From the NCBI RefSeq assembly GCF_047675955.1, contig NW_027327442.1, positions 62,001-126,000 on the forward strand: DNA of 64,000 nt, in the 5' to 3' direction. The notes under the pieces were generated by a model. The model was not told where the DNA came from. It made no database searches and saw only the letters and a program-made list of their open reading frames with translations. The position numbers were made by a program, and so were the translations under genes. This DNA is from Chlorocebus sabaeus. Taxonomy: Eukaryota; Chordata; Mammalia; Primates; Cercopithecidae. Positions 48,428 through 61,315 of this stretch are shown here, one piece after another (positions within the stretch are counted from its first letter, which is position 1; the number at the start of each line of letters is the position of its first letter).

Positions 48428-51177
48428 GAACGGAAGATACTTCCTTTTTCACCATAGCCCTCTAAGGGCTTCCAAATATCCCTTTACCAATTCCACAAGA
48501 ACAGCCTTAGCGGAAGGCTTCTTGAAGGGAAAGATGTAACCCTGTGACATGAATTTACAGAACACAGAGCAGTTTCTCAGAAAGCTTCTTTCCAGTTTTG
48601 AATGGAAGATATTTCCTTTTTCACCGTAGCTGTCTATGGGCTTTAAATATCACTTTGCCAATTTCACAAGAACAGCCTTAGCGAAAGGCTTCTTGAACCT
48701 AAAGATGTAATTCTGTGAGGTGAATTAACAGAACACAGAGCAGATTCTCAGAAAGCTTCTTCACAGTTTTGAACGGAAGATACTTCCTTTTTCACCATAG
48801 CCCTCTATGGGCTTCCAAATATCCCTTTGCCAATTCCACAAGAACAGCCTTAGCGAAAGACTTCTTGAAGCGAAAGATGTAACTCTGTGAGATGAATTAA
48901 CAGAACACAGAGCAGTTTCTCAGAAAGCTTCTTTGCAGTTTTGAACGGAAAATATTTCCTTTTTCACCATATCCCTGTATGGGCTTCCAAATATCACTTT
49001 GCCAATTCCACAAGAACAGCCTTAGCGAACGGCTTCCTGAAGGGAAAGATGTAACTCTGCGAGATTAATTAACACAACACAGAGCAGTTTCTCATAAATC
49101 TTCTTTCCAGTTTTGAACGGAAGATATTTCCTTTTTCACCATAGCCCTCTATGGGCTTCTAATTATCCCTTTGGCAATTCCACAAGAACAGCCTTAGCGA
49201 AAGACTTCTTGAAGGGAAAGATGTAACTCTGTGAGATGAATTAACAGAACACAGAGCAGTTTCTCAGAAAGCTTCTTTAAAGTTTTAAACGGAAGATATT
49301 TCCTTTTTCACCATACAGCTCTATGGGCTTCCACATATCCCTTTGCCAATTCCACAAGAACAGCCTTAGCAAAAGGCTTCTTGTAGGGAAAGATGTAACT
49401 CTGTGAGATGAATTAACAGAACACAGAGCAGTTTCTCAGAAAGCTTCTTTCCAGTTTTGAACGGAAGATATTTCCTTTTTCACCATAGCCCTCTATGGGC
49501 TTCCACATATCCCTTTGCCAATTCCACAAGAACAGCCCTAGCGAAAGGCTTCTTGAAGGGAAAGATGTTACTCAGTGAGATGAATTAACAGAACACAGAT
49601 CAGTTTCTCAGAAAGCTTCTTTCCAGTTTTGAACGGAAGATATTTCCTTTTTCACCATAGCCCTCTATGGGCTTCCAAATATCCCTTTGCCAATTCCACA
49701 AGAACAGCCTTCGCGGAAGGCTTCTTGAAGGGAAAGATGTAACTCTGTGAGATGAATTAACAGAACACAGAGCAGTTTCTCAGAAAGCTTCTTCCCAGTT
49801 TTGAACGGAATATATTTCCTTTCTCACCATAGCCCTCTATGGGCTTCCACATATCCCTTTACCAATTCCACAAGAACAGCCTTAACGAAAGGCTTCTTGA
49901 AGGGAAAGATGTAACTCTGTGAGGTCAATTAACAGAACACAGAGCAGTTTCTCAGAAAGCTTCTTTCCAGTTTTGAACGGAAGATACTTCGTTTTTCACA
50001 ATAGCCCTCTAAGGGCTTCCAAATATCCCTTTACCAATTCCACAAGAACAGCCTTAGCGGAAGGCTTCTTGAAGGGAAAGATGTAACCCTGTGACATGAA
50101 TTTACAGAACACAGAGCAGTTTCTCAGAAAGCTTCTTTCCAGTTTTGAATGGAAGATATTTCCTTTTTCACCGTAGCTGTCTATGGGCTTTAAATATCAC
50201 TTTGCCAATTTCACAAGAACAGCCTTAGCGAAAGGCTTCTTGAACCTAAAGATGTAATTCTGTGAGGTGAATTAACAGAACACAGAGCAGTTTCTCAGAA
50301 AGCTTCTTCACAGTTTTGAACGGAAGATACTTCCTTTTTCACCATAGCCCTGTATGGGCTTCCAAATATCACTTTGCCAATTCCACAAGAACAGCCTTAG
50401 CGAACGGCTTCCTGAAGGGAAAGATGTAACTCTGCGAGATTAATTAACAGAACACAGAGCAGTTTCTCATAAATCTTCTTTCCAGTTTTGAACGGAAGAT
50501 ATTTCCTTTTTCACCATAGCCCTCTATGGGCTTCTAATTATCCCTTTGGCAATTCCACAAGAACAGCCTTAGCGAAAGACTTCTTGAAGGGAAAGATGTA
50601 ACTCTGTGAGATGAATTAACAGAACACAGAGCAGTTTCTCAGAAAGCTTCTTTAAAGTTTTAAACGGAAGATATTTCCTTTTTCACCATACCCCTCTATG
50701 GGCTTCCACATATCCCTTTGCCAATTCCACAAGAACAGCCCTAGCGAAAGGCTTCTTGAAGGGAAAGATGTTACTCAGTGAGATGAATTAACAGAACACA
50801 GATCAGTTTCTCAGAAAGTTTCTTTCCAGTTTTGAACGGAAGATATTTCCTTTTTCACCATAGCCCTCTATGGGCTTCCAAATATCCCTTTGCCAATTCC
50901 ACAAGAAGAGCCTTAGCGAAAGGCTTCTTGAAGGGAAAGATGTAACTCTGTGAGATGAATTAACAGAACACAGAGCAGTTTCTCAGAAAGCTTCTTTCCA
51001 GTTTTGAACGGAAGATATTTCCTTTTTCACCATAGCCCTCTATGGACTTCTACATATCCCTTTGCCAATTCCACAAGAAAAGCCTTAGCGAAAGGCATCT
51101 TGAAGGGAAAGATGTAACTCTGTGAGGTGAATTAACAGAACACAGAGCAGTTTCTCAGAAAGCTTCTTTCCAGTTTT
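48256..51177 (-). repeat. 17-monomer derivative of HOR-1 (2922 bp)
   Basis: Order A-B-C-D-E-F-G-H-I'-L-M-C-(D/E)-F-(G/H)-I-J. It matches 43958-46440 at an offset of 4298 bp, sharing GCAGATTCTCAG, CATATCCCTG in E and CATACAGCTC in G. At 50662 a monomer begins as G (TTTTAAACGG, CATACCCC) and ends as H (GCCCTAGCG, GTTACTCAG). The switch lies between 50692 and 50740 and removes one monomer. Confidence 0.88.
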
Positions 51178-52724
51178 GAACGGAAGATACTTCCTTTTTC
51201 ACCATAGCCCTCTATGGGCTTCCAAATATCCCTTTGCCAACTCCACAAGAACAGCCTTAGCGAAAGGCTTCTTGAACCTAAAGATGTAACTCTGTGAGGT
51301 CAATTAACAGAACACAGAGCAGTTTCTCAGAAAGCTTCTTTCCAGTTTTGAACGGAAGATACTTCCTTTTTCACCATAGCCCTCTAAGGGCTTCCAAATA
51401 TCCCTTTACCAATTCCACAAGAACAGCCTTAGCGGAAGGCTTCTTGAAGGGAAAGATGTAACCCTGTGACATGAATTTACAGAACACAGAGCAGTTTCTC
51501 AGAAAGCTTCTTTCCAGTTTTGAATGGAAGATATTTCCTTTTTCACCGTAGCTGTCTATGGGCTTTAAATATCACTTTGCCAATTTCACAAGAACAGCCT
51601 TAGCGAAAGGCTTCTTGAACCTAAAGATGTAATTCTGTGAGGTGAATTAACAGAACACAGAGCAGTTTCTCAGAAAGCTTCTTTGCAGTTTTGAACGGAA
51701 AATATTTCCTTTTTCACCATAGCCCTGTATGGGCTTCCAAATATCACTTTGCCAATTCCACAAGAACAGCCTTAGCGAACGGCTTCCTGAAGGGAAAGAT
51801 GTAACTCTGCGAGATTAATTAACAGAACACAGAGCAGTTTCTCATAAATCTTCTTTCCAGTTTTGAACGGAAGATATTTCCTTTTTCACCATAGCCCTCT
51901 ATGCGCTTCTAATTATCCCTTTGGCAATTCCACAAGAACAGCCTTAGCGAAAGACTTCTTGAAGGGAAAGATGTAACTCTGTGAGATGAATTAACAGAAC
52001 ACAGAGCAGTTTCTCAGAAAGCTTCTTTAAAGTTTTAAACGGAAGATATTTCCTTTTTCACCATACCCCTCTATGGGCTTCCACATATCCCTTTGCCAAT
52101 TCCACAAGAACAGCCTTAGCGAAAGGCTTCTTGTAGGGAAAGATGTAACTCTGTGAGTTGAATTAACAGAACACAGAGCAGTTTCTCAGAAAGCTTCTTT
52201 CCAGTTTTGAACGGAAGATATTTCCTTTTTCACCATAGCCCTCTATGGGCTTCCACATATCCCTTTGCCAATTCCACAAGAACAGCCCTAGCGAAAGGCT
52301 TCTTGAAGGGAAAGATGTTACTCAGTGAGATGAATTAACAGAACACAGATCAGTTTCTCAGAAAGTTTCTTTCCAGTTTTGAACGGAAGATATTTCCTTT
52401 TTCACCATAGCCCTCTACGGGCTTCCAAATATCCCTTTGCCAATTCCACAAGAGGAGCCTTAGCGAAAGGCTTCTTGAAGGGAAAGATGTAACTCTGTGA
52501 GATGAATTAACAGAACACAGAGCAGTTTCTCAGAAAGCTTCTTTCCAGTTTTGAACGGAAGATATTTCCTTTTTCACCATAGCCCTCTATGGACTTCTAC
52601 ATATCCCTTTGCCAATTCCACAAGAACAGCCTTAGCGAAAGGCATCTTGAAGGGAAAGATGTAACTCTGTGAGGTGAATTAACAGAACACAGAGCAGTTT
52701 CTCAGAAAGCTTCTTTCCAGTTTT
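51178..52724 (-). repeat. Nine-monomer HOR-1 derivative lacking D (1547 bp)
   Basis: Order A-B-C-E-F-G-H-I-J, with C at 51522 followed directly by E at 51693. The A monomer at 51178 carries GAACCTAAAG at 51274-51283, a mark otherwise confined to type C, while the flanking sequence stays type A. F reads TATGCGCTTC, a change shared with 53584 and 63894. Confidence 0.88.
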
Positions 52725-54271
52725 GAACGGAAGATACTTCCTTTTTCACCATAGCCCTCTATGGGCTTCCAAATATCCCTTTGCCAACTCCACAAGAACA
52801 GCCTTAGCGAAAGGCTTCTTGAAGGGAAAGATGTAACTCTGTGAGGTCAATTAACAGAACACAGAGCAGTTTCTCAGAAAGCTTCTTTCCAGTTTTGAAC
52901 GGAAGATACTTCCTTTTTCACCATAGCCCTCTAAGGGCTTCCAAATATCCCTTTACCAATTCCACAAGAACAGCCTTAGCGGAAGGCTTCTTGAAGGGAA
53001 AGATGTAACCCTGTGACATGAATTTACAGAACACAGAGCAGTTTCTCAGAAAGCTTCTTTCCAGTTTTGAATGGAAGATATTTCCTTTTTCACCGTAGCT
53101 GTCTATGGGCTTTAAATATCACTTTGCCAATTTCACAAGAACAGCCTTAGCGAAAGGCTTCTTGAACCTAAAGATGTAATTCTGTGAGGTGAATTAACAG
53201 AACACAGAGCAGTTTCTCAGAAAGCTTCTTCACAGTTTTGAACGGAAGATACTTCCTTTTTCACCATAGCCCTCTATGGGCTTCCAAATATCCCTTTGCC
53301 AATTCCACAAGAACAGCCTTAGCGAAAGACTTCTTGAAGCGAAAGATGTAACTCTGTGAGATGAATTAACAGAACACAGAGCAGTTTCTCAGAAAGCTTC
53401 TTTGCAGTTTTGAACGGAAAATATTTCCTTTTTCACCATAGCCCTGTATGGGCTTCCAAATATCACTTTGCCAATTCCACAAGAACAGCCTTAGCGAACG
53501 GCTTCCTGAAGGGAAAGATGTAACTCTGCGATATTAATTAACAGAACACAGAGCAGTTTCTCATAAATCTTCTTTCCAGTTTTGAACGGAAGATATTTCC
53601 TTTTTCACCATAGCCCTCTATGCGCTTCTAATTATCCCTTTGGCAATTCCACAAGAACAGCCTTAGCGAAAGACTTCTTGAAGGGAAAGATGTAACTCTG
53701 TGAGATGAATTAACAGAACACAGAGCAGTTTCTCAGAAAGCTTCTTTAAAGTTTTAAACGGAAGATATTTCCTTTTTCACCATACCCCTCTATGGGCTTC
53801 CACATATCCCTTTGCCAATTCCACAAGAACAGCCTTAGCAAAAGGCTTCTTGTAGGGAAAGATGTAACTCTGTGAGATGAATTAACAGAACACAGAGCAG
53901 TTTCTCAGAAAGCTTCTTTCCAGTTTTGAACGGAAGATATTTTCTTTTTCACCATAGCCCTCTATGGGCTTCCACATATCCCTTTGCCAATTCCACAAGA
54001 ACAGCCCTAGCGAAAGGCTTCTTGAAGGGAAAGATGTTACTCAGTGAGATGAATTAACAGAACACAGATCAGTTTCTCAGAAAGCTTCTTTCCAGTTTTG
54101 AACGGAAGATATTTCCTTTTTCACCATAGCCCTCTATGGGCTTCCAAATATCCCTTTGCCAATTCCACAAGAACAGCCTTCGCGGAAGGCTTCTTGAAGG
54201 GAAAGATGTAACTCTGTGAGATGAATTAACAGAACACAGAGCAGTTTCTCAGAAAGCTTCTTCCCAGTTTT
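52725..54271 (-). repeat. HOR-1 unit A to H ending in I' (nine monomers)
   Basis: A 52725, B 52897, C 53069, D 53240, E 53412, F 53584, G 53756, H 53928, I' 54100. The order is canonical through H, then I' (CCTTCGCGGAAGG) leads to L rather than J. F shares TATGCGCTTC with the preceding unit; E has CTGCGATATTAATT. It marks the switch from HOR-1 to the L-M'-C' family. Confidence 0.87.
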
Positions 54272-55989
54272 GAACGGAATATATTTCCTTTTTCACCATA
54301 GCCCTCTATGGGCTTCCACATATCCCTTTACCAATTCCACAAGAACAGCCTTAACGAAAGGCTTCTTGAAGGGAAAGATGTAACTCTGTGTGGTCAATTA
54401 ACAGAACACAGAGCAGTTTCTCAGAAAGCTTCTTTCCAGTTTTGAACGGAAGATACTTCGTTTTTCACAATAGCCCTCTAAGGGCTTCCAAATATCCCTT
54501 TGCCAATTCCACAAGAACAGCCTTAGCGAAAGGCTTCTTGATGGGAAAGATGTAACCCTGTGACATGAATTTACAGAACACAGAGCAGTTTCTCAGAAAG
54601 CTTCTTTCAAGTTTTGAATGGAAGATATTTCCTTTTTCACCGTAGCCGTCTATGGGCTTTAAATATCACTTTGCCAATTTCACAAGAACAGCCTTAGCGA
54701 AAGGCTTCTTGAACCTAAAGATGTAATTCTGTGAGGTGAATTAACAGAACACAGAGCAGTTTCTCAGAAAGCTTCTTCACAGTTTTGAACGGAAGATACT
54801 TCCTTTTTCACCATAGCCCTCTATGGGCTTCCAAATATCACTTTGCCAATTCCACAAGAACAGCCTTCGCGGAAGGCTTCTTGAAGGGAAAGATGTAACT
54901 CTGTGAGATGAATTAACAGAACACAGAGCAGTTTCTCAGAAAGCTTCTTCCCAGTTTTGAACGGAATATATTTCCTTTTTCACCATTGCCCTCTATGGGC
55001 TTCCACATATCCCTTTACCAATTCCACAAGAACAGCCTTAACGAAAGGCTTCTTGAAGGGAAAGATGTAACTCTGTGAGGTCAATTAACAGAACACAGAG
55101 CAGTTTCTCAGAAAGCTTCTTTCCAGTTTTGAACGGAAGATACTTCGTTTTTCACAATAGCCCTCTAAGGGCTTCCAAATATCCCTTTGCCAATTCCACA
55201 AGAACAGCCTTAGCGAAAGGCTTCTTGATGGGAAAGATGTAACCCTGTGACATGAATTTACAGAACACAGAGCAGTTTCTCAGAAAGCTTCTTTCCAGTT
55301 TTGAATGGAAGATATTTCCTTTTTCACCGTAGCCGTCTATGGGCTTTAAATATCACTTTGCCAATTTCACAAGAACAGCCTTAGCGAAAGGCTTCTTGAA
55401 CCTAAAGATGTAATTCTGTGAGGTGAATTAACAGAACACAGAGCAGTTTCTCAGAAAGCTTCTTCACAGTTTTGAACGGAAGATACTTCCTTTTTCACCA
55501 TAGCCCTCTATGGGCTTCCAAATATCCCTTTGCCAATTCCAGAAGAACAGCCATAGCGAAAGACTTCTTGAAGGGAAAGATGTAACTCTGTGAGATGAAT
55601 TAACAGAACACATTGCAGTTGCTCAGAAAGCTTCTTTGCCGTTTTGAACGGAAGATATTTCCTTTTTCACCATAGCCCTCTATGGGCTTCCAAATATCAC
55701 TTTGCCAATTCCACAAGAACAGCCCTAGCGAAAGGCTTCTTGAAGGGAAAGATGTTACTCAGTGAGATGAATTAACAGAACACAGATCAGTTTCTCAGAA
55801 AGCTTCTTTCCAGTTTTGAACGGAAGATATTTCCTTTTTCACCATAGCCCTCTATGGGCTTCCAAATATCCCTTTGCCAATTCCACAAGAACAGCCTTCG
55901 CGGAAGGCTTCTTGAAGGGAAAGATGTAACTCTGTGAGATGAATTAACAGAACACAGAGCAGTTTCTCAGAAAGCTTCTTCCCAGTTTT
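54272..55989 (-). repeat. HOR-2 unit, copy 1 (ten monomers, 1718 bp)
   Basis: Order L-M'-C'-(D/I')-L-M'-C'-D'-(N/H)-I'. M' has CGTTTTTCACAATAG with CTTGATGGG and GTGACATG; C' has GTAGCCGTC. The monomer at 54787 starts like D (GATACTTCC) and ends like I' (CCTTCGCGGAAGG). That at 55646 starts like N (TTTGCCG) and ends like H (GCCCTAGCG, GTTACTCAG). Two 171-bp C' monomers make the unit 1718 bp. Within it, L-M'-C' occurs twice. Confidence 0.87.
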
Positions 55990-57535
55990 GAACGGAATAT
56001 ATTTCCTTTTTCACCATAGCCCTCTATGGGCTTCCACATATCCCTTTACCAATTCCACAAGAACAGCCTTAACGAAAGGCTTCTTGAAGGGAAAGATGTA
56101 ACTCTGTGAGGTCAATTAACAGAACACAGAGCAGTTTCTCAGAAAGCTTCTTTCCAGTTTTGAACGGAAGATACTTCGTTTTTCACAATAGCCCTCTAAG
56201 GGCTTCCAAATATCCCTTTGCCAATTCCACAAGAACAGCCTTAGCGAAAGGCTTCTTGATGGGAAAGATGTAACCCTGTGACATGAATTTACAGAACACA
56301 GAGCAGTTTCTCAGAAAGCTTCTTTCAAGTTTTGAATGGAAGATATTTCCTTTTTCACCGTAGCCGTCTATGGGCTTTAAATATCACTTTGCCAATTTCA
56401 CAAGAACAGCCTTAGCGAAAGGCTTGCTGAACCTAAAGATGTAATTCTGTGAGGTGAATTAACAGAACACAGAGCAGTTTCTCAGAAAGCTTCTTCACAG
56501 TTTTGAACGGAAGATACTTCCTTTTTCACCATAGCCCTCTATGGGCTTCCAAATATCACTTTGCCAATTCCACAAGAACAGCCTTCGCGGAAGGCTTCTT
56601 GAAGGGAAAGATGTAACTCTGTGAGATGAATTAACAGAACACAGAGCAGTTTCTCAGAAAGCTTCTTCCCAGTTTTGAACGGAATATATTTCCTTTTTCA
56701 CCATAGCCCTCTATGGGCTTCCACATATCCCTTTACCAATTCCACAAGAACAGCCTTAACGAAAGGCTTCTTGAAGGGAAAGATGTAACTCTGTGAGGTC
56801 AATTAACAGAACACAGAGCAGTTTCTCAGAAAGCTTCTTTCCAGTTTTGAACGGAAGATACTTCGTTTTTCACAATAGCCCTCTAAGGGCTTCCAAATAT
56901 CCCTTTGCCAATTCCACAAGAACAGCCTTAGCGAAAGGCTTCTTGATGGGAAAGATGTAACCCTGTGACATGAATTTACAGAACACAGAGCAGTTTCTCA
57001 GAAAGCTTCTTTCCAGTTTTGAATGGAAGATATTTCCTTTTTCACCGTAGCCGTCTATGGGCTTTAAATATCACTTTGCCAATTTCACAAGAACAGCCTT
57101 AGCGAAAGGCTTCTTGAACCTAAAGATGTAATTCTGTGAGGTGAATTAACAGAACACAGAGCAGTTTCTCAGAAAGCTTCTTCACAGTTTTGAACGGAAG
57201 ATACTTCCTTTTTCACCATAGCCCTCTATGGGCTTCCAAATATCCCTTTGCCAATTCCACAAGAACAGCCTTAGCGAAAGACTTCTTGAAGGGAAAGATG
57301 TAACTCTGTGAGATGAATTAACAGAACACATTGCAGTTTCTCAGAAAGCTTCTTTGCCGTTTTGAACGGAAGATATTTCCTTTTTCACCATAGCCCTCTA
57401 TGGGCTTCCAAATATCACTTTGCCAATTCCACAAGAACAGCCTTAGCGAAAGGCTTCTTGAAGGGAAAGATGTAACTCTGTGAGATGAATTAACAGAACA
57501 CAGAGCAGTTTCTCAGAAAGCTTCTTTCCAGTTTT
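55990..57535 (-). repeat. HOR-2 unit, copy 2 (nine monomers before divergence)
   Basis: Order L-M'-C'-(D/I')-L-M'-C'-D'-N, 1718 bp after copy 1. Both copies share TTTCAAGTTTTGAATGG in the first C'. The ninth monomer is a plain N (57364) rather than the N/H hybrid of copy 1, and the tenth position is taken by P (57536), which begins the next family. C' at 56334 has GGCTTGCTGAACC, a private change. Confidence 0.86.
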
Positions 57536-59597
57536 GAACGGAAGATATTTCCTTTTTCACCTTAGCCCTCTATGGGCTTCCAAATATCCCTTTGCCATTT
57601 CCTCAAGAACAGCCTTAGCGAAAGGCTTCTTGAAGGGAAAGATGTAACTCTGTGAGGTGAGTTAACAGAACACAGAGCAGTTTCTCAGAAAGCTTCTTTC
57701 CAGTTTTGAGCGGAAGATATTTCCTTTTTCACCATAGCCCTCTAAGGGCTTCCACATATCCCTTTACCAATTCCACAAGAAAAGCCTTAGCGAAAGGCTT
57801 CTTGAAGGGAAAGATGTAACTCTGTGAGGTCAATTAACAGAACACAGAGCAGTTTCTCAGAAAGCTTCTTTCCAGTTTTGATCGGAAGATACTTCCTTTT
57901 TCACCATAGCCCTCTAAGGGCTTCCAAATATCCCTTTACCAATTCCACAAGAACAGCCTTAGCGGAAGGCTTCTTGAAGGGAAAGATGTAACCCTGTGAC
58001 ATGAATTTACAGAACACAGAGCAGTTTCTCAGAAAGCTTCTTTCCAGTTTTGAATGGAAGATATTTCCTTTTTCACCGTAGCTGTCTATGGGCTTTAAAT
58101 ATCACTTTGCCAATTTCACAAGAACAGCCTTAGCGAAAGGCTTCTTGAACCTAAAGATGTAATTCTGTGAGGTGAATTAATAGAACACTGAGCAGTTTCT
58201 CAGAAAGCTTCTTCACAGTTTTGATCGGAAGATACTTCCTTTTTCACCATAGCCCTCTATGGGCTTCCAAATATCCCTTTGCCAATTCCACAAGAACAGC
58301 CTTAGCGAAAGACTTCTTGAAGCGAAAGATGTAACTCTGTGAGATGAATTAACAGAACACAGAGCAGTTTCTCAGAAAGCTTCTTTGCAGTTTTGAACGG
58401 AAAATATTTCCTTTTTCACCATAGCCCTGTATGGGCTTCCAAATATCACTTTGCCAATTCCACAAGAACAGCCTTAGCGAACGGCTTCCTGAAGGGAAAG
58501 ATGTAACTCTGCGAGATTAATTAACAGAACACAGAGCAGTTTCTCATAAATCTTCTTTCCAGTTTTGAACGGAAGATATTTCCTTTTTCACCATAGCCCT
58601 CTATGGGCTTCTAATTATCCCTTTGGCAATTCCACAAGAACAGCCTTAGCGAAAGACTTCTTGAAGGGAAAGATGTAACTCTGTGAGATGAATTAACAGA
58701 ACACAGAGCAGTTTCTCAGAAAGCTTCTTTAAAGTTTTAAACGGAAGATATTTCCTTTTTCACCATACCCCTCTATGGGCTTCCACATATCCCTTTGCCA
58801 GTTCCACAAGAACAGCCTTAACGAAAGGCTTCTTGAAGGGAAAGATGTAACTCTGTGAGGTCAATTAACAGAACACAGAGCAGTTTCTCAGAAAGCTTCT
58901 TTCCAGTTTTGAACGGAAGATACTTCGTTTTTCACAATAGCCCTCTAAGGGCTTCCAAATATCCCTTTGCCAATTCCACAAGAACAGCCTTAGCGAAAGG
59001 CTTCTTGATGGGAAAGATGTAACCCTGTGACATGAATTTACAGAACACAGAGCAGTTTCTCAGAAAGCTTCTTTCCAGTTTTGAATGGAAGATATTTCCT
59101 TTTTCACCGTAGCCGTCTATGGGCTTTAAATATCACTTTGCCAATTTCACAAGAACAGCCTTAGCGAAAGGCTTCTTGAACCTAAAGATGTAATTCTGTG
59201 AGGTGAATTAACAGAACACAGAGCAGTTTCTCAGAAAGCTTCTTCACAGTTTTGAACGGAAGATACTTCCTTTTTCACCATAGCCCTCTATGGGCTTCCA
59301 AATATCCCTTTGCCAATTCCACAAGAACAGCCTTAGCGAAAGGCTTCTTGAAGGGAAAGATGTAACTCTGTGAGATGAATTAACAGAACACAGAGCAGTT
59401 TCTCAGAAAGCTTCTTTCCAGTTTTGAAAGGAAGATATTTCCTTTTTCCCCTTAGCCCTCTATGGGCTTCCAAATATCCCTTTGCCAATTCCACAAGAAG
59501 AGCCTTAGCGAAAGGCTTCTTGAAGGGAAAGATGTAACTCTGTGAGATGAATTAACAGAACACAGAGCAGTTTCTCAGAAAGCTTCTTTCCAGTTTT
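57536..59597 (-). repeat. HOR-3 unit, 12-monomer form (2062 bp)
   Basis: Order P-Q-B-C-D-E-F-(G/L)-M'-C'-D''-K2. P (57536) has CACCTTAGCC with CCATTTCCTCAAG and GGTGAGTTAAC; Q (57708) has GAGCGGAAG with CACAAGAAAAGCC; B here has GATCGGAAG. The monomer at 58739 begins as G (TTTTAAACGG, CATACCCC) and ends as L (CCTTAACG, GAGGTCAATT), with a private CCAGTTCC. Confidence 0.87.
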
Positions 59598-61315
59598 GAA
59601 CGGAAGATATTTCCTTTTTCACCTTAGCCCTCTATGGGCTTCCAAATATCCCTTTGCCATTTCCTCAAGAACAGCCTTAGCGAAAGGCTTCTTGAAGGGA
59701 AAGATGTAACTCTGTGAGGTGAGTTAACAGAACACAGAGCAGTTTCTCAGAAAGCTTCTTTCCAGTTTTGAGCGGAAGATATTATCTTTTTCACCATAGC
59801 CCTCTAAGGGCTTCCACATATCCCTTTACCAATTCCACAAGAAAAGCCTTAGCGAAAGGCTTCTTGAAGGGAAAGATGTAACTCTGTGAGGTCAATTAAC
59901 AGAACACAGAGCAGTTTCTCAGAAAGCTTCTTTCCAGTTTTGATCGGAAGATACTTCCTTTTTCACCATAGCCCTCTAAGGGCTTCCAAATATCCCTTTA
60001 CCAATTCCACAAGAACAGCCTTAGCGGAAGGCTTCTTGAAGGGAAAGATGTAACCCTGTGACATGAATTTACAGAACACAGAGCAGTTTCTCAGAAAGCT
60101 TCTTTCCAGTTTTGAATGGAAGATATTTCCTTTTTCACCGTAGCTGTCTATGGGCTTTAAATATCACTTTGCCAATTTCACAAGAACAGCCTTAGCGAAA
60201 GGCTTCTTGAACCTAAAGATGTAATTCTGTGAGGTGAATTAATAGAACACAGAGCAGTTTCTCAGAAAGCTTCTTCACAGTTTTGAACGGAAGATACTTC
60301 CTTTTTCACCATAGCCCTCTATGGGCTTCCAAATATCCCTTTGCCAATTCCACAAGAACAGCCTTAGCGAAAGACTTCTTGAAGGGAAAGATGTAACTCT
60401 GTGAGATGAATTAACAGAACACAGAGCAGTTTCTCAGAAAGCTTCTTTAAAGTTTTAAACGGAAGATATTTCCTTTTTCACCATACCCCTCTATGGGCTT
60501 CCACATATCCCTTTGCCAGTTCCACAAGAACAGCCTTAACGAAAGGCTTCTTGAAGGGAAAGATGTGACTCTGTGAGGTCAATTAACAGAACACAGAGCA
60601 GTTTCTCAGAAAGCTTCTTTCCAGTTTTGAACGGAAGATACTTCGTTTTTCACAATAGCCCTCTAAGGGCTTCCAAATATCCCTTTGCCAATTCCACAAG
60701 AACAGCCTTAGCGAAAGGCTTCTTGATGGGAAAGATGTAACCCTGTGACATGAATTTACAGAACACAGAGCAGTTTCTCAGAAAGCTTCTTTCCAGTTTT
60801 GAATGGAAGATATTTCCTTTTTCACCGTAGCCGTCTATGGGCTTTAAATATCACTTTGCCAATTTCACAAGAACAGCCTTAGCGAAAGGCTTCTTGAACC
60901 TAAAGATGTAATTCTGTGAGGTGAATTAACAGAACACAGAGCAGTTTCTCAGAAAGCTTCTTCACAGTTTTGAACGGAAGATACTTCCTTTTTCACCATA
61001 GCCCTCTATGGGCTTCCAAATATCCCTTTGCCAATTCCACAAGAACAGCCTTAGCGAAAGGCTTCTTGAAGGGAAAGATGTAACTCTGTGAGATGAATTA
61101 ACAGAACACAGAGCAGTTTCTCAGAAAGCTTCTTTCCAGTTTTGAAAGGAAGATATTTCCTTTTTCCCCTTAGCCCTCTATGGGCTTCCAAATATCCCTT
61201 TGCCAATTCCACAAGAAGAGCCTTAGCGAAAGGCTTCTTGAAGGGAAAGATGTAACTCTGTGAGATGAATTAACAGAACACAGAGCAGTTTCTCAGAAAG
61301 CTTCTTTCCAGTTTT
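59598..61315 (-). repeat. HOR-3 unit, ten-monomer form (1718 bp)
   Basis: Order P-Q-B-C-D-(G/L)-M'-C'-D''-K2. It equals the 12-monomer form with E and F removed, D at 60285 running into the G/L hybrid at 60457. It shares the private CCAGTTCC of G/L with the preceding unit, so it probably descended from that form. Q reads GATATTATCTTTTTC, shared with the next copy. Confidence 0.87.
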
